A stretch of DNA of 64,000 bases from Triparma columacea (lineage: Eukaryota; Sar; Bolidophyceae; Parmales; Triparmaceae). A program made the position numbers and the translations under genes. The DNA lies in the NCBI GenBank assembly GCA_030267965.1, contig BRYA01000342.1:1-64000 (forward strand), in the 5' to 3' direction. Shown here one piece after another: positions 31,784-43,915 of the stretch. The notes beneath the pieces were generated by a model that was given only the letters and a program-made list of their open reading frames with translations, did no database searches and was not told the DNA's origin. Every line of letters begins with the position of its first letter. The first letter of the stretch is position 1.

Positions 31784-33310
31784 TCACTCCAGTCCCCTCC
31801 TGACCCTTTCCTTCCATTCTCCATCCTTCCCTCTTTCCTCTTGCACCCACTCCCCCACCTCCTTCCAAACCTCCTCCCTAACGACCCGTTCTACCCCCCT
31901 CCTAACATCCCCGATCCCTTCCCTCCCCATAATCACGATCCCCTCTCCCCCCCNNNNNNNNNNNNNNNNNNNNNNNNNNGTTTGCGTTAAGGTTTTTAAA
32001 TAACTCAAATGACAACGTAGAAAGCCCCCCCCCCGCCTGTGCTCACCTATCAGTAACAACGTTCACGATTTCCCCTTCCCCTCCCCCCCCCCCTTTTAAC
32101 ATATCCTTAATTCTCTCCCCCCCCCATTTAGCCGCCCCTCCAATACCTTCCGCCCCCTTAATGATTCCCTCCCTCGCTTTCCCCGCCTTATCCATCGTCC
32201 ATCTCCCCCCTCTCTCCCCTTCCTCTCTCGCCCACCTTCCCACCCCCCCCAAGGCACCCGCAGCCCCCCTACCAGCCTGGCCCACAACCCTAACAACCTT
32301 TACACCACCCCTACGTACACCTGCACCTATACCCTCCATCCAATCACCCCACCCTCCTCCACCCCCTTCCCTTCCCTTTGCATTGCTCGTCGCAACGACT
32401 TCCCTAACTTCCTTAGTTTTGTCAGTCCCCTCAACCCACCTTTTAACAACCCTCCCCCATACTTCCCTCCCATCAACCTCAACAAAATCCGTATTCCCAC
32501 CCTCGTAGAATTTCACAACCTCACCCCTGTTAGAACCACTAGAGTTAACACCAACGACGAGGCCAGAACCATTTAGAACGGATGTTGAACAGGCTCGAAT
32601 TAACCTTTGAAATGATAACGAGCCTTCTAAACCCTGAAGGTTTATTACTACTAAAGGGTCAAGATTACCCCCTTGGTGGGTTGGGGGTAGGTTTTGAAGA
32701 TACTGACGTATGCAACTTGGGGAGTCTATGTAAACCTTTCTAAATGAATTTGATTCCGGCTTGAAGAAGAAACTTTTTAACAACACATATAGACTAGAGG
32801 AGGAGGATATGACAGGTTGAGGTGGAGGGGAGGAATTGTTGCGGTAGTTGGACCAGGAGGAGGTTGGGATATCGGAACACTCTGTGGGGATGGGGGGGGG
32901 CAACTTGAAGGGGATTTGTAAGGGGATTTTTGTTAGGTTTAGTGTTCATGTTGTAGTTGGGGAGGAGGGTGGGTTTTATATTTTGTACGTCTTTTCCTCC
33001 AATGTCCCTTCCTTTCATGTCCCCTTCCTCTTCCTTCTCCTTCCCTCACCTCCTTGTATCCCGCCCAAACTAGGGCTGCTGTCCCTAGGGTGCAACACGC
33101 CAGGAACTTCCTGTCGGCCTTGTAGTTGTAGCTGTACCAACTTCTTCCTCCCTCTCTCCCTGAACGGCATGTTACTTGTAGAGATTGATGAGTATATTGA
33201 TGTTGACTAAATTGACGACTAATTTGCCTCGAAATTTGGCATTTTAATTGCAATTTTGAAGACGTTAATGTTGATGAAGCTGATTTTGAGAGTATTGAAA
33301 GAGATAGCAT
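31784..33310 (-). CDS. Hypothetical protein with probable mitochondrial leader, crosses a gap
   Basis: Exon 1 is 33310-33050 and exon 2 is 32903-32047, joined in phase 0. At least one more exon ends at a stop at 31784 but starts in or near the N-gap 31954-31979. The N-terminus is Ser/Arg/Gln/Lys-rich without acidic residues, typical of a mitochondrial presequence, and is followed by a membrane segment (FLACCTLGTAALVWAGY). The middle has beta/alpha-like sequence (LDPLVVINLQGLEG, NGSGLVVGVNSSG). The C-terminal part is Gly/Arg/Lys-rich with amphipathic repeats (Ala/Gly/Lys/Glu), like a LEA or membrane-associated helix. I do not recognise a family. Exon 2 acceptor choice is moderate. The final exon is uncertain. 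Confidence 0.5.
31954..31979. other. Assembly gap (26 N)
   Basis: An N run directly next to a C homopolymer and a second C-rich stretch; it probably hides an acceptor site of the minus-strand gene here. Confidence 0.95.
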
Positions 33311-33458
33311 CGTATAATATGAAGATTGAACGAGAGAGAGAGGAGAAATGAGGAGAAGGGCAGAAATGTCGATGGAGGGAGTTTCAAATGTCCTACTTTG
33401 TGCGGGCTATTTGTGCTTTTGAAGTGATTATGGTGGTTATGAGTTAAGATATGATGGT

Positions 33459-35112
33459 ATGATGTTGAAAGATTTGTTAAATGTAGTTAAATTGGAAATA
33501 TTTCGGATTATAAAATTGAGAGAGGAGAAAAAGCAGAAAATGGAGGACGAAAAAGAACGAAATGGACGAAAACAGAACAAGCCAAAAAGAACAATCGAGA
33601 AGATCATGAGAAGAGCCTTGTCTGTGGGTTCTTTCGATTCTTTCGATGCTGCACATCAACAAGTGTTAGGGGAGCAACAATTTCGCAGTTATGAGGATAA
33701 GAACAACAGAGGAGAGACAAAAATGAAGGGAGAGGGTAAGTATGTCGACGAGAACTTGGAACCCAACAGCCCATTAATTTGCACATTATAGAACCATTAT
33801 AGCGATATCATACACGACGTGGATTTCAGTGACACACACAATGTTTTACGCCAAAATTGCAGCCAAAACAAGCATACTGAAGAACAAACAAACAACAAAT
33901 CTCTCAACAACCATGACAACAGCCAACAACCCCAACATCAACATCAACTTACACATTTCCTAACACGTGCCCCCCTCCCACTCCCACTCCCACACCCCCG
34001 CAGGGGTAAAACGCCGCTGGAGTTGGATGAGCGCATGGCGAATCCTGGGCCCCATGGCTTTTGGCCGTCAAGTCATCGTCGAAGACAATTACGATCCCAT
34101 GACTACTAACCGCCAAAACAACGTCGAAGACAATTACAAGAACGATTACAACAATAGGCTCGTGTCCGTTGTCGAGGAGGACGAAAACGATGTCGACAAC
34201 GACTGCAGCTCTGAGATGGCAGTTTCCTCCGTCTCTGGTGACGCTGATATGGACACCAACTCTCTCCCGGGAAGTTCAAACAGCGCGTCGTCCCCCACCG
34301 TGTCCCCCGCTTCCTCCTTCTCTTCCACCGAAAACGACTCTGAAGCCCCCTTCGACCCAACCATGTCACCCGATTCAGAAGTAGAAGAAGACGAAGACTC
34401 CTACTTCCTCTCCGATCTTCCCCCCATGCTCAACCCCTTATCGTCCCTCCCCCGCTCCCCCTCACCCTACATAACCCCCCAAGTCCCCTCCCCCCTCTCC
34501 CGTACTCTCTCCCTTCCAAACATCCGTTTATCCCGAACTCTCTCACTATCGAACCTAAAACCACCACGACCACCACCACCTGTACTACCACCAAAATCAT
34601 CCGTTACATTCTCAACAGTATCCATCCGTCTCTACCCTATGGTCCTATCCGATAACCCTTCCTGCACTCATGGCGCTCCGGTTGGTATTGGTTGGTATTA
34701 CGAGACTGCTAAAGTCTTCCGTTTGCAACGTTACGAGCTCGGTCGTATCGTCGGCGCCAGGATAGCTGACGGTGGGGGGGGGGAGGGTATTGTTAGGGGG
34801 CTTATAGAGGGGCATTTTAACGACGGAGGAGGGGGGAATGAAGGTGGTAACGTGGGGGTTACTAATGAGACTTTGGAACTTATGCCTCGTCGTCGGGAGA
34901 GGAAGATGTTGCGGATACCCGCCCTCCGGAGGAGGGAGTTATGCATGATTGGAGGAAGTAGTAGGAGGGAGATAAACGAGGTGATTAAGAAAGTCAAGAA
35001 GGCAAGGGAGGAAAGGGCTAGGAGCTATAGGAAATTTGAAAGGGATTTGGGGAAATATGAAAGGAAACTTGGACAAGCACCAACGTACGTACGACCACCA
35101 CCTGGACCGTAG
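33459..35112 (+). CDS. Stramenopile DNPSC-segment protein, function unknown
   Basis: Exons 33459-33735 and 34004-35112 give 461 aa; the donor is a consensus GTAAGT and phases close. Exon 1 is Lys/Arg/Glu-rich. The middle is acidic and Ser/Pro-rich with repeated LSRTLSLPN/LSRTLSLSN basic-Ser motifs that look like phosphorylation sites. The core is a short segment, VTFSTVSIRLYPMVLSDNPS followed by CTHGAPVGIGW. I recall this V-x-F-x-x-V-x-[IV]-R-x-Y-x-[ML]-[IV]-L-x-DNPSC pattern from many diatom and related proteins of unknown function. A C-terminal basic helix (EVIKKVKKAREERARSYRKF) follows. The start could also be the Met at 33540. The segment supports a stramenopile assignment. Confidence 0.65.
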
Positions 35113-35228
35113 GCTGACATAGGTTTATTTTTTGTTTCAAAACGACGTCCCGAATTTACTATCCCAACCCCCTGTCCACTCTCCACAATTCCCCCCTCCC
35201 CTCCCCCTTTCCCCCCCTCAACCCCTCT

Positions 35229-38200
35229 CTACTTCTTCTTCTTGCTCCCCTTCGCCAATTCCTTCTCTTGTTTCGCTCTTGCCTCCTCCGCTTCCTTCCT
35301 TTCCTTCTCTAATCTAACCCTCTCTCCCTCCGCCCTCTCCTCCGCCGTCTTCTTCTCTTCGATTTTCCTCCTCCTGTACTCCTCCCTCGCCTTCTCCCTC
35401 TCCCCCGCGAGTTCCGAGTAGCCAGCCCTGAGCTCCTTGATCTTCTCACCCTGCCTAGAGCAGTCGATGGTGCACCTCTCCCTCTCCTCCTCCATCCTCT
35501 TCCTAGTCTCTTCCACCTTCTTTTTGTCCTCCTCGAACCTCTCCAAATTGCTCTTTCCAATCTCCTCCAGGTCCTCCTCCCCTAACAGCATCCCCTTCCC
35601 CTCTCCCCCCCCCACCCTGACTCCCCCCATCCCCAGTCCTTCCCTGATCTTAACTCTCTCCTCCTCCACCTCAATCTCCACCCCGACGCACGCCGCCCTC
35701 GCCAGGACTGTCATGACCTCATCCTCAATCCATTCCCCGTCCTCCCCCTTCCCCGGCATCGGTAGTTCCCCCTGTGCCTCCGGTGTAACCTCCTTCCCCT
35801 TCCCCTTCCCCTTCTTCCCCCCCTTCTTCCCCCCCCCCTCCCCCTCCCCGTACTCCACGATAATACCCCCCTCCTCGTCCCTCTCAACCCCCTTAAGTTT
35901 CCTCCCCTCCTCCGACATCATCTTACCCCTGATGATCCTACCAACCTCAGCCCTATCCCTCCTAGCCTCCCAACTCTCCCCCCCCCATCCCTCCCTGATA
36001 CTCTTCTCCCTAGAGATTGTTTCCATGTCGTTGCTCATAACGACCGGTCCCCCGCTAACGACGTCGATGTACCAGTCGATTTCCCCCTCCTTCTTGTTAA
36101 CGACCTGTAACCCCTCCGTCGTCTCTTCTCCCCTAACCTCCTCGCCCTTCTCCTCCTCCTCGCCCTTCTCCTCCTCCGCGTACGGCGTGAAGTAGTACGG
36201 TCTCTTGCTCTTCCATTCCTCCTTCATCCTCATCCTCCCCTTGTCCAGGTACCCTTCCACCCCCAGCCTGACGATAGGGTCCTCCTCCTCCTCCGCAGCA
36301 GTCCCGGCCTCCTTCTCCTCCCCTCCCTCAGCCTCGCCCTCCTTCTTCTCCTCCTCGGCAACCTTCTTCTTCATCCTCAAACGAACGTCCCGAGCCGCCA
36401 CACCTCCCTTACCCCCTCCCTCCCAAATGACATCCCCCCCCTCCTTGACGACCATCTTCACAACGACGTCCCCATCTCCCGTCCTCATTCTAACCGATAA
36501 CGGAAGAGCAGACCTCCTGGTGGTCAGAATGTCCTTGAACAGCAGGGAGTACTTATTGGGTACGTAAACTCCTCCGTAGCTCGTCCTAACATCGGCCTTC
36601 TCAATGCCTAACTTGTCCCCTCCTTGCCCCTCCGCTCCTTCCCCCCCTTCCTCCCCTTCATTGGCTGCAGGCATGCCAACCTTGACGTCTCCCTTAGCCG
36701 TCAACTTCCATTTGAACGGCCTCAGCTCCCTCTCTGCGCATTCAACCTCTGCCATGATAACCGTCCTCGATCCTCCCCCGACACCGACCGCCACCTTCCT
36801 CCCTCCTACCCTCCTAACGTCTCCGTTCTCATCGATCTTGTATACGCTTACGCACCCTGCGATTTCCTCGTCCTCCACGCTGACCTCAACCTCAACCTCC
36901 CCCTCCTCCCCCCCCTCTACGACCCTCCTGAACATAACCCTCCTCTCACCCTTCCATACAGCCCCGCACTCACCCTCCTCTTCGATCGCGTGCATCCCTA
37001 CCTTTGGGTAGACCTCCGTAGCCTTACCAACGAACAGTATACCCGAGCTCTCAAAGTTTACTGTACCTCCGAAAGGCAGCCTTGAATCAACCCTCCATAG
37101 ACCCTCCGAAGAGTCGGTGGTCACGCGGACAGTCTGAATGTTGAGGCTTGATTTGCTAGGTATCGCCACCCTCGTGACCTCACCCGTAGGGCTGGTCAGT
37201 GTTACGAATGCCGTCTGCGCGTACTTGGGTAGCAAAGAGTGCTTGTCGGGCTTGGGGACGGTTACCACACTCGCAACTTCATCGTCGTAGCCCTCCTCCT
37301 CAGGAGAACCCTCCATCCCGGCGATCTCGGGCTCGACTGCCTCCGACGATGAAGAATCCTTCTTCTCCTCGGCAACCTCACCATCCTCAACCGCGACAAC
37401 CTCGTCAATGAATACATTGTTGTTGACAGTGACCGTGACATCCAAGGGTACCTGCACCTTCTTCGGGTTAACAAGTTCTTCGATGCTTCCCAGCACCCCC
37501 TCGCTAATCTGCTGCTTATCCCCTCCCCCGTCAACCCTCCTCACGATTTCCCTCCCCTCAAAGATGCCCATAATGCCCTCCATGTTCTCCTCGAACGTCT
37601 TTATCCTAACAACAATTGCCTCTTCGGTATCGTCGTCCCTCTGTACGAGTCTCTTCTCAACCTCTGGGTCAGTCGGAGGCGAGAACGTCATGTGGTAGAT
37701 ATCGCCTGTCTCAGGGTCGCTTCTTCTTCCTACGACCCTCTCAACTAGGACCGAGGACGGGACGTCCAAGAGTAGGAAAACGTCTGGCGGCAAGATATCC
37801 GCGCCTTCTCCGTCGACGGCTGCGATTAGGGCCTCAGCCTGGTTCTTAGTGCGTGGGAATCCGTCTAGCAGGTAACCCTTCTCCTTAACGTCTTCCTCCT
37901 TAAGTCTCTCCAGCACGATCCCCGTTATGATCTCGTCGCTCACAAGCTCGCCTCTCTCCATGCACTCCTTCGCTGCAACGCCTACCTCCGTCTCGGCCGC
38001 GACGGCGGCGCGGAGCATGTCGCCTGTGCTGAGGTGGACGACGCCGTACTTTTCCTTTATGAACGAACATTGTGTACCCTTGCCACCGGCGGGAGGGCCG
38101 GCTATTATCACACGAGGCGGTCCGGCGGGCGTCATCCTCTTCGGCTGAATGCTCTCCACGTCGAAGGAGAGGTAACGGGTCTCGAATTTAGTCGGCTGTT

Positions 38201-40812
38201 TTCCAACCGTCACGACATTTTCCTGTCCCTGTTCCTCCGCATCAGCGGGGACAACGTTACCGTCTGCGTCGAGGACAGGGGCGGACCACTGGCCCACGAG
38301 GTCGTTAAGGTTGTAGTCCACGACCTTGCCCTCGCTCTCCCCTGTTACGGTCAAGGATACCACCCTACAGTCTGCCTGCATGAGGTCGGTTGTGCTCATC
38401 CACATCATCTGGGGTGTGGGGGGCGTGGGTAAACTGGCGATGAAACCCTTGTCGTTGTAAGGGGCGTGTTCGGGGCTCACGCAGTCCCAGCTCAGGAGGA
38501 TGAGGGGTCCCTCGTCCTCGATGATTGAGTCCCCCTGGTCGAGTTCGGACAACATGGGGGAAACAGGACGCTCACCACCGACATTGTCGCTGAGGATACC
38601 GGACTCCTGGGGGCTGCCTGGGCGGTCGAGGACCCTGCTTCCGGACCTGGGGGCGCGGGGGTTCGCGAGGGCGAGGATGGGGAAGACCATGATGTTCTGT
38701 AGGCTGTCATGGAATATAATCACGCTCTCCCCGGCCTTGGCGGAGAGGAGGGATGACTTTATGGAGGCTATCCTGTTGTGGCTTGTCCGCAAAGCGTTCT
38801 CTATAGAGAGCGGATGGGGAGGGGGGGGCTTACGAGATTTCCTGGGAGGGAGGAGCGCAAGTTAGGTTGTGTTGACGGGTCAACGGCCATCCCTAAGCTC
38901 CTCCTCCTATTTACTCACCTCTTCTTGCTCTTTTTCTTGGGGCTGAGAACCTTGGCAAGCTTCCTCTTTGGGTTGTCGGCCATTGGCATGGCGTCAGCGT
39001 TGGGGTCGGGCACGTAGACCATGTAGTCGTCGACCTCCCCGAAGGTGACCCCCAGAGAGATCAACTTTGCAACATCTGCGGACTCCGAAACGGAGCGCGG
39101 GGGCCACCCCGTAAGGACATAAAATGCAAATGCAGTGAAATTTGCCGTCTCTTCGAGCTCCGATACGTCGTAGATGCTGTCGGACTTCGACCTACCGCCG
39201 ACCATGTCCCAAAGGGTATAAACGGCTTTGGAGAGGATGGTGGGCCAGAGCTCTCCCTCGTTGGAGGAGGAGAGGAAGAGAGGCTCAGAGTAAGGCCCGA
39301 GAGGCACACGGTCGTCGACCTCCAGCATGCGCCACTTCCCAGCGAGGAAAACCTTGACAACGTACTTTCCTGCAGGGTTGTAGATGGGCTTACGGGTGAC
39401 GGGGCTCTGAGGGTGGACGGCCTCCCAGAGGAACGGACGGGAGGAAGGGGGAGCTGGGACGGAAGTGTCGACAGTCCCGTCCTCCTTCACTACGGGTGCA
39501 GGGGGGGGTGCTGGGAAGGATCCAGCGAAGGATGAGATGCAGCGGAAGATGCTGCCCATGATCCCGTCAATGTCTCCACCCTCGCGCTCGAGACTTTCCT
39601 TGGAGATGGGCTGGGGAAGGGCCGGGGACTCCTTCTTTTCACTTGCGAAGCCGGGGACTGCAGAGGCAGGAGGGGTGGCCGACTCGGGGTTCGCATCGGA
39701 CGCTGCTGCGGCGTCGCCCCCCTCCTTGGCCTCAGCTGCTGCAGCTGCAGCTTCTTCGGCGGCCTTGGCCTCCTCCTCGGCCTTGATGCGGGCGGCTTCG
39801 GCGGCGGCCTCTGCCTCTGCCTTGGCTTCGGCAGCAACGATTTCAGACTCCTTTATCATTTCCACCTGCTGCTGAGTCAAGGACTTGAGAAATTCGAAGT
39901 TGTGGAGGGAACGAGGAGCGACGGTGCAAAAACCGGCCGGCGTGAGAGTGGGTAAAATGTCAGGCAGTATGATGTCGGGAGGAGGGAGCGGCTTACGAGC
40001 CTTGCGAGGCGGCGAAGGGTTCTCCTCCTTATCAGTGGCCTCGTTCTCCGAAGTTGGTGCTGGGGCATCGGCAGCGGGAGCGGCTGCGCCATCACCAGCT
40101 GGTGCGCCCTCCTCTCCAATCTTTGGCTCCGGCTCCGGCATCTTGGGGGCCTCGGCGGTGAGTTTTTCTGGAACAGTGGGGATGGGAACCTCGGTTAGAA
40201 TGTGAGGGTAAAGCTTGTTGGTCTCTGGGTCAACGGTGACTTCCTCCCACAGCTTCACGGCAGGGACATCTCCGCCCTTCTTCTTCCCCTTGTCGTCCTT
40301 CTTCTTGTCGTCCTTCTTCCCCTTGCCTCCAGCATCCTCCTCAGCCGCAGGGGCAGGGGGAGCAGGGAGGTCCATAAAGTCGACTGGGTGGGAGGTGAAG
40401 AGTAGGGGGTTAGTAGGGAAGGGAGGGGGGGGGGAGGGGGGGGCTGGAAGAGAGGGTGGAAGCGGTAGAACGCACCTGCACGCTTCCAAACAATGGGCTC
40501 ACTGTACGCTCGAGCCTGAAAATACTTGGGAAGTGTTATTTCCGAAGCAACAAAGGGTGCAGCTGAGTCTTCGACACTCGCTGGAGCCCAAAGTTCTTCG
40601 CCAGCAACCGTGGCATCGTCCCATTCTGGGAGCAAGGCACAAAGGGGGATGGGATTGGGGGTGTACCGTTGGGGCTGGGCCGGGCAGTTGGAAGGGGGAT
40701 TTGTGGCTGGTAACGATGTTCTGATCAGAGGGATGTCCGCCGTGTCTATAGGTGCGCTACCATCGCTGGAGGGCCCCTTGGCGTCCTTCTTCTTGTCCTT
40801 CTTGGGCGCCAT
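35229..40812 (-). CDS. Androglobin-like calpain-domain protein with adenylate kinase
   Basis: Exons 40812-40476, 40383-38919 and 38841-35229 give 1804 aa, phases closing. The N-terminus (LPEWDDA...LPKYF...WKRA) resembles the start of androglobin. A calpain-like segment near residues 445-520 has GKYVVKVFLAGKWRMLEVDD and then GELWPTILSKAVYTLWDMVGG. At about 845-1040 is a complete adenylate kinase: P-loop GPPAGGKGTQ, STGDMLRAA, LLDGFPRT, ERVVGRRSDPETGDIYH. The C-terminal third is Lys/Glu-rich and helical, with two or three beta segments before it. Ala/Glu/Lys repeats (about 310-360) and KKDDKK repeats join the parts. Androglobin acts in the flagellum and adenylate kinase domains occur in central-apparatus proteins, so an axonemal role is inferred. 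I see no globin domain. Confidence 0.8.
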
Positions 40813-41008
40813 TTTTGGCTTTCAATTGTGTTTGCTGTTGTCCAAGGTTTTGGCAAAAGTGGGTTGAAAGCAAAGAGGCAATTTTGAATTTGGGAAGAAG
40901 GTGAGTACTAGGCTGGTGAGGGGGGGGGCATGGGGGAGGGGGAAGGGGGGAGACAGAGAGAGGAAGGAGTAGTATTCTCACACGCGTCCCGAAATCTTCA
41001 AAATCCAA

Positions 41009-42150
41009 ATGCCCTCAAGGTCCACTTTCGTCATGAGCAGAAGTTATGATTACGCAAGGCCAAGGGAAGCGGATTCGCTTGAGTACTTGGGGGAGAAACT
41101 AAAGATGGATCTGCGAAGGAATATCAGGTGCATCGGGAACTTTCCAGTGCTGAGTGACAGGTGGTGCGACATGGCCGATACATTGGGGAGGGTGGCAACA
41201 GTAAGCGAGGCGGAGGCTAAGCTTCCCAAGGAGAGCGAGGGAGCGACATTGTGGGAGACGGAGGAGGCAGCTCTGCGATACGTTTTGGAGGACGGGAAGT
41301 TGAATCTCTGTTTGAGAAACATGGTGGACTTCAAGCAGGTGAGGAGATAGATAGGGGGCAGGGGTAGGGGCAATAACGTGTAGACAGATAGATATACAGA
41401 CAAGAGACAGACATCTAATTTATCTGACTCGGACCACTCTTCACCGTATAGTTTGAGAGGGAGCAGTACAAAATGGGAAACTCCGGCATACGAACAGAAC
41501 ACATGTCCAAGATGGACAAGTTCGAAAAGGGACTAGGGGTCGTTCTCAAGAACGCGTGGAGCCACGTTGAGGCCATACAAACCACCGATCTGCCCCTTCT
41601 CATCGACTACTGCTCGCAAGTTGTTAAATTCGGAGTGGAAAACAAGGAGTTTGTGAGCACAAAGGTGGAGGACAATAGCCTGTGCGAAAGGCAGGAAGTC
41701 GTCGTCATGCATTACATCATGGATTTGATGAACCGGGTAGATGATATCGGAGAGGACAGGTTGATGCCATTGATGAAAGAGAAAAAGCTCTTTAGTCTAA
41801 TGTTGAGGTGAGTTAAGAGCAAGGAAAGGGAAACGGATGTGCTTGGGTACTTTTACTCTTCCCCCTCACACACAAACACACACATCGTCATCATTAGGTT
41901 CATCAACACCTGGTCCACCGACATGATGGAAGAGCACCTCATCGTGGGACTGACGGCCCTTGCGCTAATCATCGAAACGGAAGACTTCAAAACTTTCAAG
42001 GGAGAGCACATTGATGAGGATGACAGGGACATACTGGTGGGGCTAGACGACGAGGAGTGGTTGGAGGACATATGCGACGACGACAAGATTCGTAGGAAGG
42101 TTAGGCCAGTGCTTGACGTCATAAGGGAGAGCAAGAGGATGAGGAAGTAA
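41009..42150 (+). CDS. Hypothetical helical protein
   Basis: Exons 41009-41338, 41452-41807 and 41898-42150 give 312 aa; phases close and all donors are GTGAG, so the gene model is good. The sequence is largely alpha-helical and slightly acidic, with an early Arg/Tyr-rich stretch (SRSYDYARPREAD). A central helix-rich part (WSHVEAIQTTDLPLLIDYCS) follows, and the acidic region near the end (DEDDRDILVGLDDEEWLEDI) precedes a basic tail. No signal peptide, membrane segment or catalytic motif is visible. I do not recognise the family. The start is divergent from the androglobin-like gene across 196 bp, and the 3' end lies 70 bp from the next minus-strand gene. Confidence 0.7.
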
Positions 42151-42220
42151 CAGCGTTTAAGTTTCTGTTCAAATAAAGTTTGAAGTAATTAATTATAGCG
42201 TATTTGCTGACGCTGAGGCT

Positions 42221-43487
42221 CTAGGAGGGCCAATTCTTTTGGCTGTTTCTGGCACTAATGAGGCCGACGGAGGCGGCGAGAAGGAGCGTAGAGGCACTCC
42301 TTCCTCCCAACGCGTTCAACGAGCCCTTTCCCATCACGGTGACGGCGGCCAAGACAGTGGAGGCAAAAGCGGTAGCAGCATTAAGGTAGACGAAGGTCTT
42401 GCCACTCAAACGCCCTCGCTTGGTAGCGTCAGCGAGGGTCACGAGAACGCCAAAGAAAAGGGTAGACACGCCAGCCGACGCCGAGCGTTTCATGAGCTTG
42501 AGGGCGGTCAACTTCGCTTTGTTAACAAGAAAGAAGGTGAGGACGACATCGTGAAGTATCATCAGGGAGGATGCGATTGAGCCTAAAGCATAGGGGAGGG
42601 TAGAGAGGGACTTTAGAGAAGAGAACATGGTCTTGAATGTGAACTTGGTCCCAGTAATGAGCTGCAAAGGGGGGCGCGCGAGGATTGTATTAGTGGATAC
42701 ATTTCGTGGCGCTCGTTATCTTTCGATAAATTCTCACCTCCCCAGTTATCAGGTTTTTTGTGCTCTCTGAAGTTAGATCTGAGGGGTGAAAGGGGAGGGG
42801 TGAGAAAGGATTGGTAGTGGAAAGGGGGGGGGGGGGNNNNNNNNNNNNNNNNNNNNNAGAGCAAACGAGCAACTAACTAAACTCACCAGAACTACCGGGC
42901 GCTAGGCCACGCGCACCCTTGAAGTAACCTCCCATACAAGTCACCGCAGCAAATGTGTGCGCAGCGAGGGTGGACGAAGCACAATACACCCCGGGCAAGG
43001 GATCAACAACCTTCCACGAAGCAAGGCCGGAAACGACCATGAGCGTGCTGTAGACCGCCAAGGAGAGGTTCAGGCGCTTGTAGGTGTCGCTTGTTAGCCT
43101 AGACTCCTTAGTCGCCCCCCAAAGAGTGTAAGACGCAACCGCCGCCAGCACATTCGCAGCTCCAGTGGTGGAAGTTAGCATTGCCCGAGAGAAGCTCGTC
43201 AACTTCCCCGTCTTGCTCCACAGGTCCATTGTAGCGGCCCCATACACCAACCCAGAAGTTCTGTACGCATTTTGCTGAGTCTCCCTAGCAGCAGCCGTTT
43301 CGGGATTCTCCTCGAGCACAATCTCGGGCACGATTAGTGGGGTGCTATCATCATCGTTGCTTGGGCTACTGCAAAGGGGTGATGTCGACGACCTTTGCCT
43401 CGTTTGAAAATTAGAAGCATGACGAATAACCGGCTGCAAGAAAGAGTTAACGGGTAGAAACAATAGCAGGTATGGGGAAAAGCGCAT
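42221..43487 (-). CDS. Plastid membrane protein, internally duplicated
   Basis: Exons 43487-42887, 42778-42738 and 42661-42221 give 360 aa. The N-terminus is a signal peptide (MRFSPYLLLFLPVNSF) whose end, NS then FLQP, fits the signal-plus-transit leader of ochrophyte plastid proteins, where a Phe after the cleavage site is needed. The mature part has about eight hydrophobic segments. The two halves align: ATKESRLTSDTYKRLNLSLA and ATKRGRLSGKTFVYLNAATA occupy the same place, each preceded by a membrane helix and followed by another. So a four-helix unit was duplicated. No family recognised; the envelope or thylakoid membrane is inferred. An upstream Met (43532) would add 15 residues and weaken the signal peptide. 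The first intron contains an N-gap. Confidence 0.7.
42837..42857. other. Assembly gap (21 N)
   Basis: An N run next to a G homopolymer in the first intron of the duplicated plastid membrane protein gene; coding sequence is not affected. Confidence 0.95.
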
Positions 43488-43547
43488 CGTGGTGTAGATT
43501 GAGCAACAAAGAAGGGGGAAATGAGTTTTCACTTAGCTCTCAAAAAA

Positions 43548-43915
43548 TCTGCAAAAAAAAAATCCATAGCTCTACTTTGATACTATACTTTGTCTAGAAT
43601 ACTGTGGATATTAATTTATGTCTCATTCTGTCTACATTCTTATATTATGTATCTATGACTCATATTTAAAAACATGTATATAAACATATTTTTGAATTTA
43701 ATTTTCATAATTTTAAATTATTACTGAAATTCACTTATACAATATATAATTTAAAATGTGAATTATAGTTGACAACTCTCAAAATGTTAACTTATTTTCA
43801 CAAAATTTTCCAAAATTGATCCTCCAATATTCTAAAAGTATCGACACATTTTAATATGATAAAAATTATACTGAAATTTTTATTAGTGTCTTAAAATGCC
43901 AATATACCACAAAAA
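43548..43915. other. AT-rich island
   Basis: About 370 bp of strongly AT-rich DNA (many TTAAAT, ATATTT and AAAATT words) inside an otherwise GC-rich, gene-dense region, with sharp edges. No open frame or RNA gene is visible. Candidates are an origin of replication, a small centromere-like low-GC segment, a scaffold-attachment region or inserted organellar DNA. I cannot choose between them from sequence. Confidence 0.8.
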
